A stretch of 64,000 nucleotides of DNA. Source: JAGQYH01 sp041393015. GTDB taxonomy: Bacteria > Bacteroidota > Bacteroidia > Chitinophagales > JADIYW01. The position numbers were made by a program, and so were the translations under genes. Shown here piece after piece: positions 62,668 through 64,000 of the stretch. The notes under the pieces are model-generated. The model worked only from the letters and a program-made list of their open reading frames with translations. It was not told the origin of the DNA and did not search any database. Numbering within the stretch: position 1 is the stretch's first letter; each line of letters begins with the position of its first letter. The stretch covers positions 372,001 through 436,000 of the forward strand of contig JAWKKV010000002.1 of NCBI GenBank assembly GCA_041393015.1, written 5' to 3'.

Positions 62668-62742
62668 GGGCGATTAGCTCAGTTGGTTCAGAGCACTTGG
62701 TTTACACCCAAGGGGTCATAGGTTCGAATCCTATATTGCCCA
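62668..62742 (+). tRNA. tRNA-Val (anticodon UAC)
   Basis: The acceptor stem GGGCGAT pairs with ATTGCCC. The anticodon stem CTTGG/CCAAG encloses TTTACAC, with anticodon UAC. The T arm is ATAGGTTCGAATCCTAT. The discriminator is A. CCA is not encoded as such. Confidence 0.97.
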
Positions 62743-62751
62743 CAACAAAAG

Positions 62752-62780
62752 AAAGTCTTTCCGAAAGGAAGGACTTTTTT
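62752..62780 (+). terminator. Terminator after tRNA-Val
   Basis: AAAGTCTTTCC and GGAAGGACTTT form an 11-base stem capped by a GAAA tetraloop and followed by a T run. Confidence 0.93.
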
Positions 62781-63032
62781 TGTTTTATAACTTTCGCGAT
62801 AACAATGGTGAATAGATAATTCTATATCGACGGCCACCAAAATGGAAATTGAAATAAAGCAATTCTAAGTCCTGCATATTTAGAGTACAGACTTTCTTAA
62901 AACTTTCCTTCGTTGTTCAACCACTTATGAAGTACATAATACCACTTATGGAATAAGCTATAGCATAGCTGACAAAACGTTTAGAATTGTTCTATCATTA
63001 ATTAGAATAAATCAAAAACAATAACAATAACA
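62781..63032. other. Gap between tRNA-Val terminator and small gene
   Basis: About 250 bases without a gene. ACCACTTATG occurs twice near 62929-62951 with 13 bases between. No clear promoter consensus was found. Confidence 0.3.
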
Positions 63033-63416
63033 ATGGAAAAATTAATTTCAGTAAAACCAGAGTATGCATCACTAGATAAGCTCTATGAATTTTTAAAAAA
63101 GGAATCATCGTTTGAATGTTCTCAAGAATATGACACATGGGAACATAGAGTTGATACAAACGGGCAGTTATCAAAATGCATTATTGTAAAAAAGAGCTCC
63201 ATGCATGCTGTAAAATTATACTTTGCTAACGAAAATACTATTAAAGTAAGCTATGTTATTCCTAACAAGATTATGCATACTTATTTTGGAAAAAGTGTAA
63301 AAGCCAGACAAAACATACTAGAAATTATTGTTGGAAAAATCAAGGATTTACTTTTGGCTTCTTCACAGCAAAATGCTTTTAATGAATTGGAAAGAGTAGT
63401 TCAGAAAGCAGCTTAG
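63033..63416 (+). CDS. Small soluble protein of unknown function
   Basis: 127 residues, no signal peptide or membrane helix. It has a pattern of alpha-beta-beta-beta-alpha: helix SLDKLYEFLKKES, strands around KCIIVKKSSMHAVKLYFAN and TIKVSYVIPN, and a long C-terminal helix. That fold resembles small chaperone-like or YbjN-like proteins, but no family could be recognised. The next gene starts about 75 bases downstream on the same strand and may encode a protein of similar fold, so they may be related in function. Confidence 0.65.
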   Translation: MEKLISVKPEYASLDKLYEFLKKESSFECSQEYDTWEHRVDTNGQLSKCIIVKKSSMHAVKLYFANENTIKVSYVIPNKIMHTYFGKSVKARQNILEIIVGKIKDLLLASSQQNAFNELERVVQKAA

Positions 63417-63489
63417 TATCCATCCAATTTTAACCCATTTAAAATTCACTTCAAATAATTTATTTTTTTGAAAATGAATTGTAAAACAA

Positions 63490-64000
63490 ATGCATTACCC
63501 AATGAATAAAAATTTTATTTACTTCCCGCCTATAAATAAGAAACAGGCATCTACACGTCAGGATGAAAAATGGGACGAAGCTGTGGCTTTTTTCTCTTCT
63601 AAAGCGTACGACAAAGTTTTACCTACAATACTGGATTATGTAAGTAGCCATTTGCAAAGTAAAAAAGATGGAGATACTTATAAAATAGCGCACGGTTCTG
63701 TGATCATTAGCATTACGCAAACACACAATGAATTGCTTGTAAAATGTCCGTTTTTAAATATTGAAAATGCGAAGAAAGTGCCGTTAATGCGCAGGTTGGC
63801 AGAAATTCGAATGTACCCACTTAATCTAACCAATGTGGCATTAGAAGGCGATCTAGTTTATTTCTCCTTTTCTTGTCCGCTTAATTTATGTGAGCCGTAT
63901 AAAATCTATTCTGTATTGAGGGAGATTTGCTATTATGCTGATAGCTACGATGATGAGTTCATTGAAAAGTTTGATGCAGAACATCTTCAAGAACCAAAAA
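63490..64000 (+). CDS. Unknown soluble protein, 3' end outside window
   Basis: The open frame runs from ATG 63490 (or ATG 63502) to the window edge, at least 170 residues, without a stop. No signal peptide is seen. Visible parts are KKQASTRQDEKWDEAVAFFSS, a strand-rich region with YKIAHGSVIISITQTHNELLVKCPF, and LVYFSFSCPLNLCEPYKIYSVLREICYYADSYDDEF. The alternating strands and helices again suggest a small-chaperone (YbjN/T3S-chaperone-like) fold, like the neighbour, but this is weak. The last codon is cut. Confidence 0.7.
   Translation, partial: MHYPMNKNFIYFPPINKKQASTRQDEKWDEAVAFFSSKAYDKVLPTILDYVSSHLQSKKDGDTYKIAHGSVIISITQTHNELLVKCPFLNIENAKKVPLMRRLAEIRMYPLNLTNVALEGDLVYFSFSCPLNLCEPYKIYSVLREICYYADSYDDEFIEKFDAEHLQEPK

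Overview
The window is a stretch of chromosome from a member of the Bacteroidota. The DNA is AT-rich and has very few Shine-Dalgarno-like sequences. Several upstream regions carry the Bacteroidota -7 box TAnnTTTG. The two tRNA genes do not encode CCA. Many proteins are lipoproteins with SC or GC lipoboxes, one hydrolase ends in a type IX secretion-like C-terminal domain, and there are TonB-plug/barrel and CHAT/TPR proteins typical of the phylum. I cannot place it more precisely; a Chitinophagales or Saprospiria-like organism is a guess. I see no prophage, complete insertion sequence or CRISPR array.

Layout: 1-2250 is the 3' part of a cytochrome c haem lyase (CcmF/CcsA type). 2.5-5.3 kb holds a possible MbcA/ParS-like orphan, a two-FAS1 lipoprotein and mnmA. 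5.5-12.4 kb is housekeeping: cation/proton antiporter, miaE, hemF, a B12-binding radical SAM protein and adenine deaminase. 12.4-14.2 kb is a decayed patch: two direct copies of about 400 bp from an NlpE/META lipoprotein gene flank a frameshifted gene remnant. 14.3-20 kb is mostly minus strand: nitronate monooxygenase, MscS channel, queG, a quinone-oxidoreductase-like protein and an esterase lipoprotein. 20.2-31.4 kb: outer-membrane barrel, rhomboid protease, transhydrogenase genes (pntAA and pntB with no pntAB between them), M20 dipeptidase, dnaG and rseP, then tRNA-Leu(CAA).

31.7-39 kb is accessory-looking: a membrane-anchored M43-like metalloprotease with a long charged linker, two small envelope proteins of unknown function and a large periplasmic TPR-CHAT putative protease. 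39-46.5 kb: hpf, an L,D-transpeptidase, a secreted esterase, a pentapeptide-repeat membrane protein, a di-haem peroxidase and a VTT-domain membrane protein. 46.5-55.7 kb: TPR/PD40 protein, MBL hydrolase, ribH, TPR membrane protein, recF with a DUF721 gene, trxA, a histidine phosphatase and a 790-residue GAF-like protein.

55.7-62.4 kb is a tight minus-strand operon: PAP2 phosphatase, a 1243-residue lipoprotein with a degenerate calcineurin domain and an outer-membrane barrel, an HD-phosphohydrolase fused to a Pycsar (PycTM-like) membrane effector domain, and an SdiA-regulated-type propeller lipoprotein. This is the most interesting locus in the window. The right end has tRNA-Val(UAC) with a textbook promoter, and two unidentified small genes, the last cut by the window edge.

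All calls come from reading the sequence and recalling family motifs; no database search was possible.
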